DNA from: Rubrobacter aplysinae
GTDB taxonomy: Bacteria > Actinomycetota > Rubrobacteria > Rubrobacterales > Rubrobacteraceae
Direction of reading: 5' to 3'
DNA: 64,000 bases
Assembly (NCBI RefSeq): GCF_001029505.1
Contig: NZ_LEKH01000001.1
Span: forward strand, 186,001-250,000
Shown here: positions 26,469-35,210 of the stretch, piece after piece
Layout: the number at the start of each line of letters is the position of its first letter
How positions within the stretch are numbered: position 1 is the first letter of the stretch
Made by a program: the position numbers and the translations under genes
Notes under the pieces: model-generated
The model's database searches: none
What the model saw: the letters and a program-made list of their open reading frames with translations, nothing else
What the model was told of the DNA's origin: nothing

Positions 26469-27812
26469 TTAGCCTTCGTCTGGCCGGGAGAGATCGTCTT
26501 TTCTCTTGTCCACGGCCTTGTTGCGGAAGAGCACCTGCTCGAAGAAGATGACGAACAGTATTACCGAGACTATGGGGTTGCTGAAGATCGTGGACAGGAA
26601 CCTGGGGACCTGCTCCCACGTCTCCTGGGGCAGCATGAACAGGCCGACGCTGAGGAAGATGGCGAACCCGACCAGCGCCTGCTCCCGCTGCTCGAAGGCC
26701 GGGGCGGTGGACATGATGCTGATTCCGAGCCCTACGGCTGCGGAAGCGATGCCGAGCAGCACCGCGCCGGCCACAGGGTCGGGCATGGCCGCCATGAACG
26801 CAACCACCGGGCCAAAGAAAGATAGGATCACCAGCGCGAGAGCGGCGACCAGTATGAACACCCGGGCCGCGATGCGGGTGGTGACTACGATACCGAGGTT
26901 CTCGCCGTAAGGCACGGTGGCCGGAACTCCGAGGATACCGGGCAGCGTGTTCTCCACCAGCCCGAAGAGCGTGAGCGTCCGGCGGGTCTTGCCCTCGCCC
27001 ACTTCCTCCTCGACGAACTCGCCGTAGCCTGTGACTATCCCGTACACGCTGAGGGCCACTATCAGGTTCACCACCGTCATGATCACTATCAGGCCCAGCG
27101 GCGGCATGGACAGCCCGTAGGGGAAGAGAGAGGGGGCCACTACCGCCGGCGCCTGACCCACTAGCGACCACTCGAACTCCCCGGCCAGCATGAAGATCGG
27201 GTACCCCAGCCCGATGATAAACAGCGGCGAGAGCGTCGCCCACACGCCGGGGCCCCGGATAGCGAGCACTACGCCGCCCACCGCCAGGAGCACGCCGACC
27301 CAGAACGGCCAGCCGAAGCCGCTGGCCACCAGCAGTCCCAGGCTCTGCTGGGCTACGGCGATCCCGATCATGACGATCATGGCCCCGAGCACCAGCGGGC
27401 TCCAGACCTTGCGTATCAGGTTCAGCACCCCAGCAAGGGCCAGACCGGCGACGATCAAACCGCCTATGGCCTGGGCAGTGAAGGCCTGGAGCGCGTAGTC
27501 GGCGCCGCCGACGGAGACCGCGGCGAGTATCGCAATTGACGGGACAATGTTCGGCCCCGAGACCATGGCGAACCCGTGCCCCCGCCAGGACTGCAGCAGC
27601 GTGGCGACGCCCGTGGTCAGCACGACGGCCGCCATGTAGGTCGCAAGCCGCTCACCCTCGAAGCCGAGACCGACCCCGACTATGGCGTAGCCGAGCACCA
27701 CCGCGTAGAACATGGTCACGAACCACTGGAAGCTGTACAGAACCCAGTCCCGTGCGGACCTCGGCCTGTCGTGTACCCGGTATACGAGCTTCTGTTCTTT
27801 ACCCTCGTCCAT
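26469..27812 (-). CDS. NCS2 family uracil/xanthine permease
   Basis: Proton-coupled nucleobase transporter, 447 aa with about 12-14 helices. The family-typical segment GFAMVSGPNIVPSIAIL is near residue 80, and VALSVYGIVTGYGEF and PATVPYGENLGIVVTTRIAARV are in the substrate-site half. The start ATG at 27812 has AGGAGG 5 nt upstream; a longer frame to 27992 would cross the divergent promoter. It is transcribed away from a GntR regulator and the ureido-catabolism genes, so it probably imports their precursor. Uracil, xanthine or another ring compound cannot be told apart by sequence. Confidence 0.9.
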   Translation of the reverse strand: MDEGKEQKLVYRVHDRPRSARDWVLYSFQWFVTMFYAVVLGYAIVGVGLGFEGERLATYMAAVVLTTGVATLLQSWRGHGFAMVSGPNIVPSIAILAAVSVGGADYALQAFTAQAIGGLIVAGLALAGVLNLIRKVWSPLVLGAMIVMIGIAVAQQSLGLLVASGFGWPFWVGVLLAVGGVVLAIRGPGVWATLSPLFIIGLGYPIFMLAGEFEWSLVGQAPAVVAPSLFPYGLSMPPLGLIVIMTVVNLIVALSVYGIVTGYGEFVEEEVGEGKTRRTLTLFGLVENTLPGILGVPATVPYGENLGIVVTTRIAARVFILVAALALVILSFFGPVVAFMAAMPDPVAGAVLLGIASAAVGLGISIMSTAPAFEQREQALVGFAIFLSVGLFMLPQETWEQVPRFLSTIFSNPIVSVILFVIFFEQVLFRNKAVDKRKDDLSRPDEG

Positions 27813-27878
27813 CGAACCCTCCTCTGAACCGCTTGTTCTTGGATGCTCTGCGCTTACGGAAAAACCTTGAACAAAACG

Positions 27879-27907
27879 TTGACGCCGTGTATTTTTCAAT
27901 GTATACA
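27879..27907 (+). promoter_or_regulatory. GntR-gene promoter with palindromic operator TGTATACA
   Basis: TTGACG (27879-27884), 17-bp spacer, TATACA (27902-27907). The -10 box lies inside the perfect 8-bp palindrome TGTATACA (27900-27907), flanked by GTGTA and GTACAC. This is the kind of short palindrome FCD-type GntR repressors bind. Autoregulation and control of the divergent permease are inferred. Confidence 0.6.
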
Positions 27908-27966
27908 CAAGAGTACACCGAAATGCAAACGGTGCTGGCGAGAGGAAAACGAGGAGAAGTGAAAGA

Positions 27967-28674
27967 GTGAACGAAGGGAGTAGGGAGGGCACTTTAGGGG
28001 CTTATCTGCACGAGCAGCTCAAGTCCGACATCACGCGGTGGGTGTACCAGCCGGGTGAGCGGCTCAAGGAGAAGGAGATCGCGGAGCGGTTCGGCGTGAG
28101 TCGTACGCCCATCCGGGAGGCGCTCAGGAGGCTTGAGAACGACAAGCTGGTCGTCTACTCGCCGCAGTTTGGTTACTCGACGCGCACGATCAACCTCAAG
28201 GAGTTCAACGAGCTGTATCAGGTGAGGCTGGAGCTAGAGCAGCTAAGCGCGGCTTTGGCGGCCCGGACCAGGCTCGAAGGCGAGGCGGAAAGGGTGTTCG
28301 AGGAGCTGCGGGAGCTCTGGGGCTCCGGAGAGCCGGGCATCATGGGTGAGGGAGACTCGGACATGGTTCACCGGGACGAGTCGTTTCACGAAGGTCTGGC
28401 CCAGATAGGCGGGAACGGATACCTCTACGACTCGCTGCGGGCGATAAACGGCAGGATCCGGATCATCCGCATAACGGACTTCATCTCCCCGGAGCGTATC
28501 GAGGCGACATTCCGTCAGCACGCGGGCATCCTGGAGGCCGTACAGGACGGTCGAGAGGAGGAGGCGCGGGAGCGGATGCGGACACACGTGTTGGAGTCTC
28601 AGGAGCACGTGGCCAACAGCGCGCTCCGGGCCCTGGCCCGTTTACATCAGATAGACGTGGACTCGCTCGGCTAG
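27967..28674 (+). CDS. GntR family transcriptional regulator, FCD (FadR) subfamily
   Basis: 235 aa. The N-terminal winged helix has GERLKEKEIAERFGVSRTPIREALRRLE (in two parts, near residues 29-57), the classic GntR recognition helix. The all-helical FCD ligand domain follows (HRDESFHEGLAQIGGN and the metal-site residues, then FRQHAGILEAVQDGREEEARERMRTH). Likely senses a pathway metabolite and represses the cupin-arcC-carbamoyltransferase operon and the permease. Start GTG with GAGGAG 12 nt upstream. Confidence 0.9.
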   Translation: MNEGSREGTLGAYLHEQLKSDITRWVYQPGERLKEKEIAERFGVSRTPIREALRRLENDKLVVYSPQFGYSTRTINLKEFNELYQVRLELEQLSAALAARTRLEGEAERVFEELRELWGSGEPGIMGEGDSDMVHRDESFHEGLAQIGGNGYLYDSLRAINGRIRIIRITDFISPERIEATFRQHAGILEAVQDGREEEARERMRTHVLESQEHVANSALRALARLHQIDVDSLG

Positions 28675-28725
28675 AGGATGGCGGTAGAAACCGGCTGTAG
28701 AAATTCTAGATAGAGAGGTAGAGAA

Positions 28726-29166
28726 GTGAGTTTAGAGGGCCCGAAGAAGGACGGTTCGAGGCAGGATTCGAAGCAGGTCAAGAGGTTCGATAGCATCCCC
28801 TGGGGGACCATGCCGGAGCACAGAGAGCTCTACTACAGGGAGCTGCTGTCCTCGAAGGAGGCGGCGGAGATCGGGTTAATGGTGTCGAACGTGTGGCGCG
28901 AGCGGATCGAGCCGGGCGGCGCCGTGCTGCCGCACACCCACGACGTGGCGGAGATCATCCACTTTACCGAGGGCGAGGTGCGGGCGCTGCTCGGCGAAGA
29001 GTGGACGGAGTGCTCGCCGGGGGACACCCTGATAGTTCCCGATGGCGTCATCCACAGCGTGGAGAACCGGGGAGACACGCCTAGTCAGCAGGTCTCGATC
29101 TTCGTCCCGGTGCTTCCGGACAACGACGGCTTCGAGACTTACATGGCGAACGGAGGCGCAACGTGA
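28726..29166 (+). CDS. Single-domain cupin protein
   Basis: 146 aa. The cupin motif 1 HTHDVAEIIHFTEGE is near residue 64 and motif 2 PDGVIHSVEN near 105, with the metal-binding His, Glu and His. E. coli allantoin clusters carry a cupin (AllE, ureidoglycine aminohydrolase) next to the same carbamoyltransferase genes. AllE is a longer bicupin, so equivalence is only suggested by context. GTG start. Overlaps the carbamate kinase start by 4 bp (GTGA). Confidence 0.75.
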   Translation: MSLEGPKKDGSRQDSKQVKRFDSIPWGTMPEHRELYYRELLSSKEAAEIGLMVSNVWRERIEPGGAVLPHTHDVAEIIHFTEGEVRALLGEEWTECSPGDTLIVPDGVIHSVENRGDTPSQQVSIFVPVLPDNDGFETYMANGGAT

Positions 29167-30116
29167 AGCTGGCGGTCGTAGCCATAGGCGGGAACTCCCT
29201 GATCGGGGACGGCCAGCAGGGGACCATCCAGGAGCAGGAAGAGAACGCGTTCGAGACGGGACGTGCGATCTCGGGCATGGTCCAGCGGGGTTGGCGGGTC
29301 GTGGTCACCCACGGCAACGGGCCGCAGGTGGGGTTCATCCTGCGACGCTCGGACCTCGCTGCGGACACCCTGCCGCGGCTGCCGCTGGACCTGTGCGGCG
29401 CGGACAGCCAGGGCGGCCTCGGCTACATAATCGGGAACGCGCTGCAGCGGGCGCTCTCTGCGGAGGGTCTCGATTCCTCCGTGGTGAGCATGCTTACCCG
29501 GGTCGTCGTGGACGGGGACGATCCCGCTTTCGAGGCCCCGAGCAAACCGATAGGCCCGTTCTACTCCAAAGAAGAGGCCGAGAGGCATCGCGCTGAAGAG
29601 GGCTGGACGGTGGTCGAGGACTCCAACCGTGGCTACCGGCGCACGGTCCCGTCCCCCCGGCCGCGGAAGATAGTGGAGCTGGGGGCGATGCGGGAGCTCG
29701 TGAAGGCCGGCTACGTGCTGGTCGCCCTGGGCGGCGGCGGCATACCGGTCACGGAGGAGAGCCCTGGGGATTACTCCGGGGTGGAGGCGGTCATAGACAA
29801 GGACTACGCCTCCAGTCTGCTCGCGGCGGAGATCGGGGCGGATCTCCTCTTGGTATCGACCGGGGTGCCGCGCGTGAGCATCAACTACAACCGCCCGGAC
29901 CAGCGCGAGATAGAGCTTATGAGCGCCGAAGAGGCCCGCGCGTATCTTGAGGAGGGGCAGTTCCCTCCGGGCAGCATGGGGCCGAAGATCGAGGCCGCCC
30001 TGAGCTTCCTCGAAGCCGGCGGCCCGGAGGTGATCGTCACCTCCCCGGATAGCATCCCCGAGGCGATGGACGGCGAGGCCGGCACGCGCATCACCGCCGA
30101 GCCCGTGCGACTGTAG
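29163..30116 (+). CDS. arcC: Carbamate kinase
   Basis: Converts carbamoyl phosphate and ADP to ATP and carbamate (then NH3 and CO2). 317 aa, usual length. It shows AIGGNSLIGDG at the N-terminus, THGNGPQVGF near residue 44, GGGGIPV and AVIDKDYASSLLA in the acceptor region, and GSMGPKIEAALSFLE near the C-terminus. No arginine deiminase genes are nearby. In this operon the carbamoyl phosphate would come from the FdrA/DUF1116/DUF2877 transferase, the role of YbcF (AllK) in E. coli. Confidence 0.95.
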   Translation: MKLAVVAIGGNSLIGDGQQGTIQEQEENAFETGRAISGMVQRGWRVVVTHGNGPQVGFILRRSDLAADTLPRLPLDLCGADSQGGLGYIIGNALQRALSAEGLDSSVVSMLTRVVVDGDDPAFEAPSKPIGPFYSKEEAERHRAEEGWTVVEDSNRGYRRTVPSPRPRKIVELGAMRELVKAGYVLVALGGGGIPVTEESPGDYSGVEAVIDKDYASSLLAAEIGADLLLVSTGVPRVSINYNRPDQREIELMSAEEARAYLEEGQFPPGSMGPKIEAALSFLEAGGPEVIVTSPDSIPEAMDGEAGTRITAEPVRL

Positions 30117-30127
30117 GAGAGCTCCTG

Positions 30128-31126
30128 ATGAGCGCCCTGAACACCACGAGGAGCGTCGAGGAGATCCCCCCGCCGAGGAGCATCTCCTGGTCGGCCCGGG
30201 CCCTGTCTTACGGCCCGGAGGTTGAGCTTGCCGCGGACGTCGGGCGTGGAGCGGTGCTCTCGGTCACCAGCGGCTGCGTGTACCTCCTCGGCGAGGCCGG
30301 ACACGTATTCGGCGTAGTAGGACCCGGGGCGGAAGACAGCCCGCTCGGGCTCCGGGTCGAGAATGTCGCGCCGGTTCTGGAGGTCGCCCCCGGCTCGCGG
30401 TTCGAGCTCTCTGGCGGCGGGTTGCTCCTCGGAGGCCGGACGTTCGTCGACCTCGGCGAGGCCACGGCCTGGAAACCGCGGATACCCCGGTTGCGTGGAG
30501 ACAGTGTCTCCCGGCGAGTGGCTGCGCGGGAGCTGCTCGGCTCCCTCGTGGAAGATGGACGCGGGCCTACCTGCCGCTGGCTGGCGGGGTTGCCGGATTC
30601 CGGCTCCCTGGACGGTCGGATCGGACGCGCGATTCGCCGTCGGGTCGAGGGGCTCGCGGAGGCGCTGGAGGGTCGGAAGGTCGAGCCTGCTTACGAGGCG
30701 CTCGTCGGCCTCCTCGGACTCGGGCCGGGCCTGACCCCCGCCGGGGACGATCTCGCCGCCGGTGTGCTCGCCACAGCCGCCTGGATGACGCCTTATAGCT
30801 CTCTAGCCACCGCGCTCGAAGAGGTGGCCCGCCAGAGACTGGAGGCTTCGGTCGCGGGGAGGACGGGTGCGATCAGCGCGCGGCTCTTGCACCACGCTGC
30901 GGCCGGGTCTCTATACGAGCCGGCCATGCGCCTCGGGGAGGGGGTTATGTCCGGAGATCCATCGGGGGTTAGAGCGTCGTCGGGGGCGCTGCTGGAGATC
31001 GGCGGCACCTCTGGAGCGGAGACCGCCGCCGGGATACTGCTGGGGCTCCTGGCTTTCGATGATGGTAGACGAAAGGAGTCGTCGTGGGACCTACGTGAGC
31101 TTTTCGACGGTAGAGGCGAAAGGTAG
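30128..31126 (+). CDS. allH: DUF2877 protein, AllH/YlbF-type subunit of carbamoyltransferase
   Basis: 332 aa. The DUF2877 signature LLGLGPGLTPAGDDLAAGVL is near residue 196. In E. coli the DUF2877 protein YlbF, with YlbE and FdrA, has been reported as oxamate carbamoyltransferase (AllH, AllG, AllF); all three partners are in this operon. The symbol rests on that homology and context; the actual substrate here is not shown. The N-terminal 120 residues are a beta-rich domain. Start ATG with GGAGAGCTC upstream. Follows arcC by 11 bp. Confidence 0.8.
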   Translation: MSALNTTRSVEEIPPPRSISWSARALSYGPEVELAADVGRGAVLSVTSGCVYLLGEAGHVFGVVGPGAEDSPLGLRVENVAPVLEVAPGSRFELSGGGLLLGGRTFVDLGEATAWKPRIPRLRGDSVSRRVAARELLGSLVEDGRGPTCRWLAGLPDSGSLDGRIGRAIRRRVEGLAEALEGRKVEPAYEALVGLLGLGPGLTPAGDDLAAGVLATAAWMTPYSSLATALEEVARQRLEASVAGRTGAISARLLHHAAAGSLYEPAMRLGEGVMSGDPSGVRASSGALLEIGGTSGAETAAGILLGLLAFDDGRRKESSWDLRELFDGRGER

Positions 31127-31150
31127 ATCTAGAAATACAGGAGGTCGAGG

Positions 31151-31828
31151 ATGAACATAACGGCAGAGCCGTACGAGTTCGAGTTCGAGCCACAGTCCAC
31201 CGCGCTGCTACTGGTGGACTTCCAGCGGGACTTCGTCGAGCCGGGAGGCTTCGGCGAGTCGCTGGGCAACGACGTATCCATGCTGCGTAAGGCCATACCG
31301 GCGGCCGAGAAGCTGCTGGAGGCCGCCCGGGAGTCGGGTATCCACGTCATCCACACCCGCGAGGGGCACAGGACCGACCTGCGCGACGCCCCGCCCACCA
31401 AGCTGGCCCGCGGCAAGCTGGAGACCGGCATAGGCTCCGAAGGCCCGATGGGCCGTATCCTGGTTCGCGGGGAAGGCGGGCACGACATCATCCCGGAGCT
31501 CACCCCGAGAGAGGGCGAGCCCGTGATCGACAAGCCCGGCAAGAACTCCTTCTACGCCACGGACCTGGACCTCGTCCTGCGTAACCGGGGCGTGGAGAGC
31601 CTCATCGTGTGCGGCGTGACCACCGAGGTCTGCGTGCAGTCTACCGTGCGGGAGGCAAACGACCGGGGCTACGAGTGCCTGGTCGTCGAGGACGCCGTCG
31701 CCTCGTACTTCGAGGAGTTCCAGCGGGTTGCCCTGGACATGATCAAGGCGCAGGGCGCGATCTTCGGCTGGGTGACGAAGTCCGACTCCGTGCTCTCCGC
31801 CTTCGAGTCCGTAGGGGCCGTGAGGTAG
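31151..31828 (+). CDS. Isochorismatase-family amidohydrolase, biuret-hydrolase-like
   Basis: 225-aa cysteine hydrolase. The catalytic triad is visible: Asp in LLLVDFQRDF, Lys in IDKPGKNSF, and Cys in GVTTEVCVQST. The stretches HTREGHRTDL, GRILVRGEGGHDIIPEL and ANDRGYECLVVEDA closely resemble what I recall of bacterial biuret amidohydrolases (biuret to allophanate). Ureidoacrylate or another ureido-amide remains possible. The ATG has AGGAGG 7 nt upstream. Placed between allH and fdrA, so it probably prepares or consumes the carbamoyl donor of the transferase. Confidence 0.85.
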   Translation: MNITAEPYEFEFEPQSTALLLVDFQRDFVEPGGFGESLGNDVSMLRKAIPAAEKLLEAARESGIHVIHTREGHRTDLRDAPPTKLARGKLETGIGSEGPMGRILVRGEGGHDIIPELTPREGEPVIDKPGKNSFYATDLDLVLRNRGVESLIVCGVTTEVCVQSTVREANDRGYECLVVEDAVASYFEEFQRVALDMIKAQGAIFGWVTKSDSVLSAFESVGAVR

Positions 31829-31937
31829 CAGAGCGTCCGTTTAGTCGGGGGTGGCCGTTCCGGGCCGCCCCCATTTTCGACCATCAGACCGGAGAGTTGG
31901 ATATTCACATTATGAGAAACGCGAAAAGAGGCGCGAT

Positions 31938-33500
31938 TTGAAGACGATGGTAGAGACGCGGCGGGACTCGTACCACGATTCGGTCTCGTTGATGAACATC
32001 TCCAGCCGCCTGTCGGGCCGGGAGGGGATCGGGGAGGCCGCCGCGGTTATGGGCACTCCCCAAAATATACAAATCCTGCGCGATAGCGGGCTCGACACGC
32101 CGGAGCTCGAGGAGGTCGGCCCGAACGACCTGGTGATCGCCGTCGCCGCCGAGTCCGACGAGGCCGGGGCTGAGGCGTTCGAGCTGGCCGGCGAGCTACT
32201 GGCCTCCGGCGGGGGAGGTGGCGAAGGAGATGAGGAGCCTCGGCGTCAGCTAAACACCACCCACCAAGCCGCCGCCGAGGGGGCGAACCTGGCCCTGATC
32301 TCCACCCCCGGAAAGTTCGCCGCCGCGGAGGCCCTGAAGGCACTGGGCTCCGGGATGCACGTCCACATGTTCAGCGACAACGTCCCCCTGGAGCGCGAGG
32401 TCGAGCTAAAGGAGCTTGCCGAGGAGCGGGGACTCCTGATGATGGGCCCGGACTGCGGCACCGCGATCATAAACGGAGTCCCGCTGGCTTTCGCAAACAG
32501 TGTGCGGCGCGGAAACGTGGGCGTCATAGCCGCCTCCGGCACCGGATGCCAGGAGGTTACCTCGCTCCTGCACCGGCTGGGCTCCGGTGTCTCCCAGGCC
32601 ATCGGCACCGGCGGCAGGGACCTCTCCTCCGCCGTCGGAGGCCGCACCACGAAGGCGGCCCTGCGGGCCCTGATCGGCGACGAGGAAACCGGGATCATAG
32701 TGCTCGTCTCAAAGCCGCCGGCCCGCGAGGTTGCAGCCGAGATCTTCGAGCTCGCCGGCCGGACGGACAAGCCGGTGGTGTGCTGCTTCCTCGGAGCGGA
32801 TCCAGAGGAGATCCGGCGCAGCGGCCTCCGCGCCGCGCCGACCCTCGAAGACGCGGCCCGGCAGGCCGCCGAGCTGGATCTGGGCGAGGCGCCAAGCCTC
32901 GCCGGCGGCGAAGGTGGTGAAAAGGAGAGCGTACCGGCACCGGAGCTCGGCGACGGGCAGCGGTACCTGCGGGGCCTCTACTCGGGCGGCACCTTCTGCC
33001 ACGAGGCGCTGTTGCTCCTGCACGATAGCCTCGGCGGCGTCTACTCGAACACGCCGCTGGACGAGGAGCACCGGCTGCCGGACGCGGGCGAGAGCCTGGA
33101 GCATAGCTGTATAGACCTCGGCGAGGACGAGTTTACCCGGGACCGCCCGCACCCCATGATCGACTTCCGGCTGCGCAACGAGCGCATAGTCCGGGAGGCC
33201 GAGGACCCCGAAACCGCCGTGATCCTGTTGGACCTCGTGCTGGGCTACGGGGCGAACGAAGACCCGGCGGGGGCCATCCTGCCCGCGATCACGCGGGCGC
33301 GGGAGATCGCCGAAGAGGCCGGGCGCAGCCTGCCCGTGGTGGTCTCTGTATGCGGCACGGATCAGGACCCGCAACACATCGAGAGCCAGGAGCGCCGACT
33401 GAGGCAGGCCGGAGCCTTCGTGACTTCGAGCAACGCGCGGGCCGTGCGGCTGGCCTCCGCGCTGGTACCGGCCCGTCAGAAAGTGGAGGAGAGCAGATGA
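31938..33500 (+). CDS. fdrA: FdrA/AllF-type acyl-CoA-synthetase-like subunit of carbamoyltransferase
   Basis: 520 aa, related to the succinyl-CoA synthetase alpha subunit. The N-terminal DSVSLMNISS and AAAVMGTPQN are the FdrA signature. The CoA/nucleotide-binding-like fold follows with GPDCGTAIINGVPLAFAN, GVIAASGTGCQEV and IGTGGRDLSSAVGG. The C-terminal domain has HPMIDFRLRNERI and LDLVLGYGANEDPAG. The start is taken as TTG 31938, which is 6 nt from AAAAGAGG; ATG 31947 is the alternative. A Gly-rich insert (SGGGGGEGD) lies near residue 91. Overlaps the next gene by 4 bp (ATGA). Confidence 0.88.
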   Translation: MKTMVETRRDSYHDSVSLMNISSRLSGREGIGEAAAVMGTPQNIQILRDSGLDTPELEEVGPNDLVIAVAAESDEAGAEAFELAGELLASGGGGGEGDEEPRRQLNTTHQAAAEGANLALISTPGKFAAAEALKALGSGMHVHMFSDNVPLEREVELKELAEERGLLMMGPDCGTAIINGVPLAFANSVRRGNVGVIAASGTGCQEVTSLLHRLGSGVSQAIGTGGRDLSSAVGGRTTKAALRALIGDEETGIIVLVSKPPAREVAAEIFELAGRTDKPVVCCFLGADPEEIRRSGLRAAPTLEDAARQAAELDLGEAPSLAGGEGGEKESVPAPELGDGQRYLRGLYSGGTFCHEALLLLHDSLGGVYSNTPLDEEHRLPDAGESLEHSCIDLGEDEFTRDRPHPMIDFRLRNERIVREAEDPETAVILLDLVLGYGANEDPAGAILPAITRAREIAEEAGRSLPVVVSVCGTDQDPQHIESQERRLRQAGAFVTSSNARAVRLASALVPARQKVEESR

Positions 33501-34939
33501 CGGAGATCTCTGAGCTAAATGGACTGCTGGGCTCCCGGCTCAGCGTCGCAAACGTTGGCGTGCCGTTCTTCGCCGAAGAGCTCGCCACGCAGGGGGTGGA
33601 GGTAAGCCCCGTGGACTGGGCGCCGCCGCTCGGCGGCGATGCCGGGCTCGGCTGGGCGCTGGCCCGGATGCTGGACGGTGGGAGCGAGCTCGGGAGGCGC
33701 GTAGAGGAGGCCAACGAGCAGGCGCTACAGAGGCTGCTGGCCGCCGACCCGGTGTGGGTGGACGTCCGGCCCGCCGGGGAGGTGGTGCCCGGCGTAACGC
33801 AGCGGACGCTGCTGCACGCGGGCCCGCCGGTCGCTTGGTCGGAGATGGCCGGTCCGATGCGGGGAGCGGTAATCGGGGCGCTGATATACGAGGGACTGGC
33901 GCAGGACCCCGAGCAGGCCGTGGACCTCTGCGAACGGGACGAGGTCGAGCTCGTCTCCGGCCACAGCGTCGGGGCCATCGGGCCGATGGCGGGCGTGATC
34001 TCGGCCTCGATGCCGGTTATCGTGGTCGAGGACAGGGCTTCCGGAGGGCGTGCGTTCAGCAACCTGAACGAGGGCCTGGGCAGCGTCCTCAGGTTCGGCT
34101 CGTACTCCGAGGAGGTGCTGAACCGGCTGGAGTGGATGCGCGGCGTGCTCGGGCCCGCGCTCTCTGAGGCGGTGCGCTCGCTCGACGGAATAGGGCTCAA
34201 GAACGTCACCGCCCAGGCGCTCCAGATGGGGGACGAGTGCCACAATCGCAACACCGCGGCAACCTCGCTGCTTTTCCGCCGGCTGGCGCCACAGCTGTCG
34301 GCCTCAAGTATGGAAGGCGCGAGGATAAGCGAGGTGTTCGACTTTCTGGCCGGAAACGATCACTTCTACCTCAACTTCTCCATGGCCGCCGCGAAGGTGG
34401 GCCTCGACGCGGCCTCGGGCGTGCCCGGCAGCACGATGGTCACCGCCATGTCCCGCAACGGCGTGGAGTTCGGCCTCAAGGTGAGCGGTACGGGAGACCG
34501 GTGGTACACGGCGCCCGCCGAGCGCATAGACGGGCTCTTCTTCCCGGGCTACAGCGCGGACGACGCGGCTTTGGACATCGGGGACAGCTCCATAACCGAG
34601 ACCTCCGGCATCGGCGGCTTCGCGATGGCAGCAGCCCCCGCCATAGTGCAGTTCGTCGGCGGCACCGCCGAGACGGCGCTGGCCTACACGCGCCGGATGT
34701 ACGAGGTCACCCTCGCAAAGAACCCGTCGTTCGCCATACCCTCGCTCTTCTTCGCCGGGGCACCGACCGGGATCGACGTCCGTCTGGTCGCCGATAGCGG
34801 CACGCTGCCGATTATCAACACCGGCATCGCCCACAGAGAGCCGGGGATAGGCCAGATCGGGGCCGGAGTTGTCAGCCCGCCCGCCGAGTGTTTCGAGAAG
34901 GCTATCGCGGCGCTGGCCCGGGAGCTGGAGCTGGTGTAG
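33497..34939 (+). CDS. allG: DUF1116 protein, AllG/YlbE-type subunit of carbamoyltransferase
   Basis: 480 aa. The DUF1116 landmarks are visible: PVDWAPPLGGD near residue 38, RPAGEVVPG near 93, SGHSVGAIGPMAGVI, MGDECHNRN near 243, and GVPGSTMVTAMSRNGVEFG. The start is ATG 33497, overlapping the fdrA stop. With FdrA and DUF2877 it would form the three-part carbamoyltransferase. Stop at 34939 is followed after 46 bp by a broken deaminase gene. Confidence 0.88.
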   Translation: MTEISELNGLLGSRLSVANVGVPFFAEELATQGVEVSPVDWAPPLGGDAGLGWALARMLDGGSELGRRVEEANEQALQRLLAADPVWVDVRPAGEVVPGVTQRTLLHAGPPVAWSEMAGPMRGAVIGALIYEGLAQDPEQAVDLCERDEVELVSGHSVGAIGPMAGVISASMPVIVVEDRASGGRAFSNLNEGLGSVLRFGSYSEEVLNRLEWMRGVLGPALSEAVRSLDGIGLKNVTAQALQMGDECHNRNTAATSLLFRRLAPQLSASSMEGARISEVFDFLAGNDHFYLNFSMAAAKVGLDAASGVPGSTMVTAMSRNGVEFGLKVSGTGDRWYTAPAERIDGLFFPGYSADDAALDIGDSSITETSGIGGFAMAAAPAIVQFVGGTAETALAYTRRMYEVTLAKNPSFAIPSLFFAGAPTGIDVRLVADSGTLPIINTGIAHREPGIGQIGAGVVSPPAECFEKAIAALARELELV

Positions 34940-34985
34940 CGGGGCTCACGGCCCGTCTTGATGCGGGAGTCAGGAGTACCGGCAC

Positions 34986-35210
34986 ATGACCGATCCCACC
35001 GGACGTGCGACAGAGCTCGAGCAGCGCAACGTCGAGCGCGGTGGCAGGCCGTTCTCCTGCGTCGTGGCTTCCTCTTCGGACGGGGCCGTGCTTGCCGAGA
35101 GCCCGAGCCTCTTGGCGCAGACCAATGACCCCACCGTACATGCCGAGGTGGTCGCCATAAGGGAGGCCTGCCAAAGGCTCGGCTCGCCGCGCCTCGAAGG
35201 GTACGAGATC
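34986..35210 (+). pseudogene. Truncated cytidine/guanine-type deaminase
   Basis: It begins as a normal CMP/dCMP-type deaminase: GGRPFSCVVASSSDG, then the first zinc motif HAEVVAIREACQRLG. The protein is cut after LEGYE. The second zinc motif (P-C-x-x-C), present in every active member, is absent. The frame runs into the duplicated clpC 3' end and reads it out of frame to a stop at 35259-35261. The encoded 91 residues cannot fold a complete active site. The intact ancestor may have deaminated a base feeding the neighbouring pathway. Confidence 0.8.

Larger units (their letters stand above)
25907..35210. mobile_element. Candidate 9.3-kb catabolic island between clpC and radA
   Basis: The clpC-radA adjacency common in Gram-positive genomes is interrupted here by ten accessory genes for purine or ureido-nitrogen use. 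The block is bounded by two direct copies of the clpC 3' end. The gene at the right edge, a deaminase, is cut off exactly where the second copy begins. No integrase, transposase or inverted repeat is visible, so mobility is inferred from the junctions only. A non-mobile rearrangement would also explain it. Confidence 0.5.
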
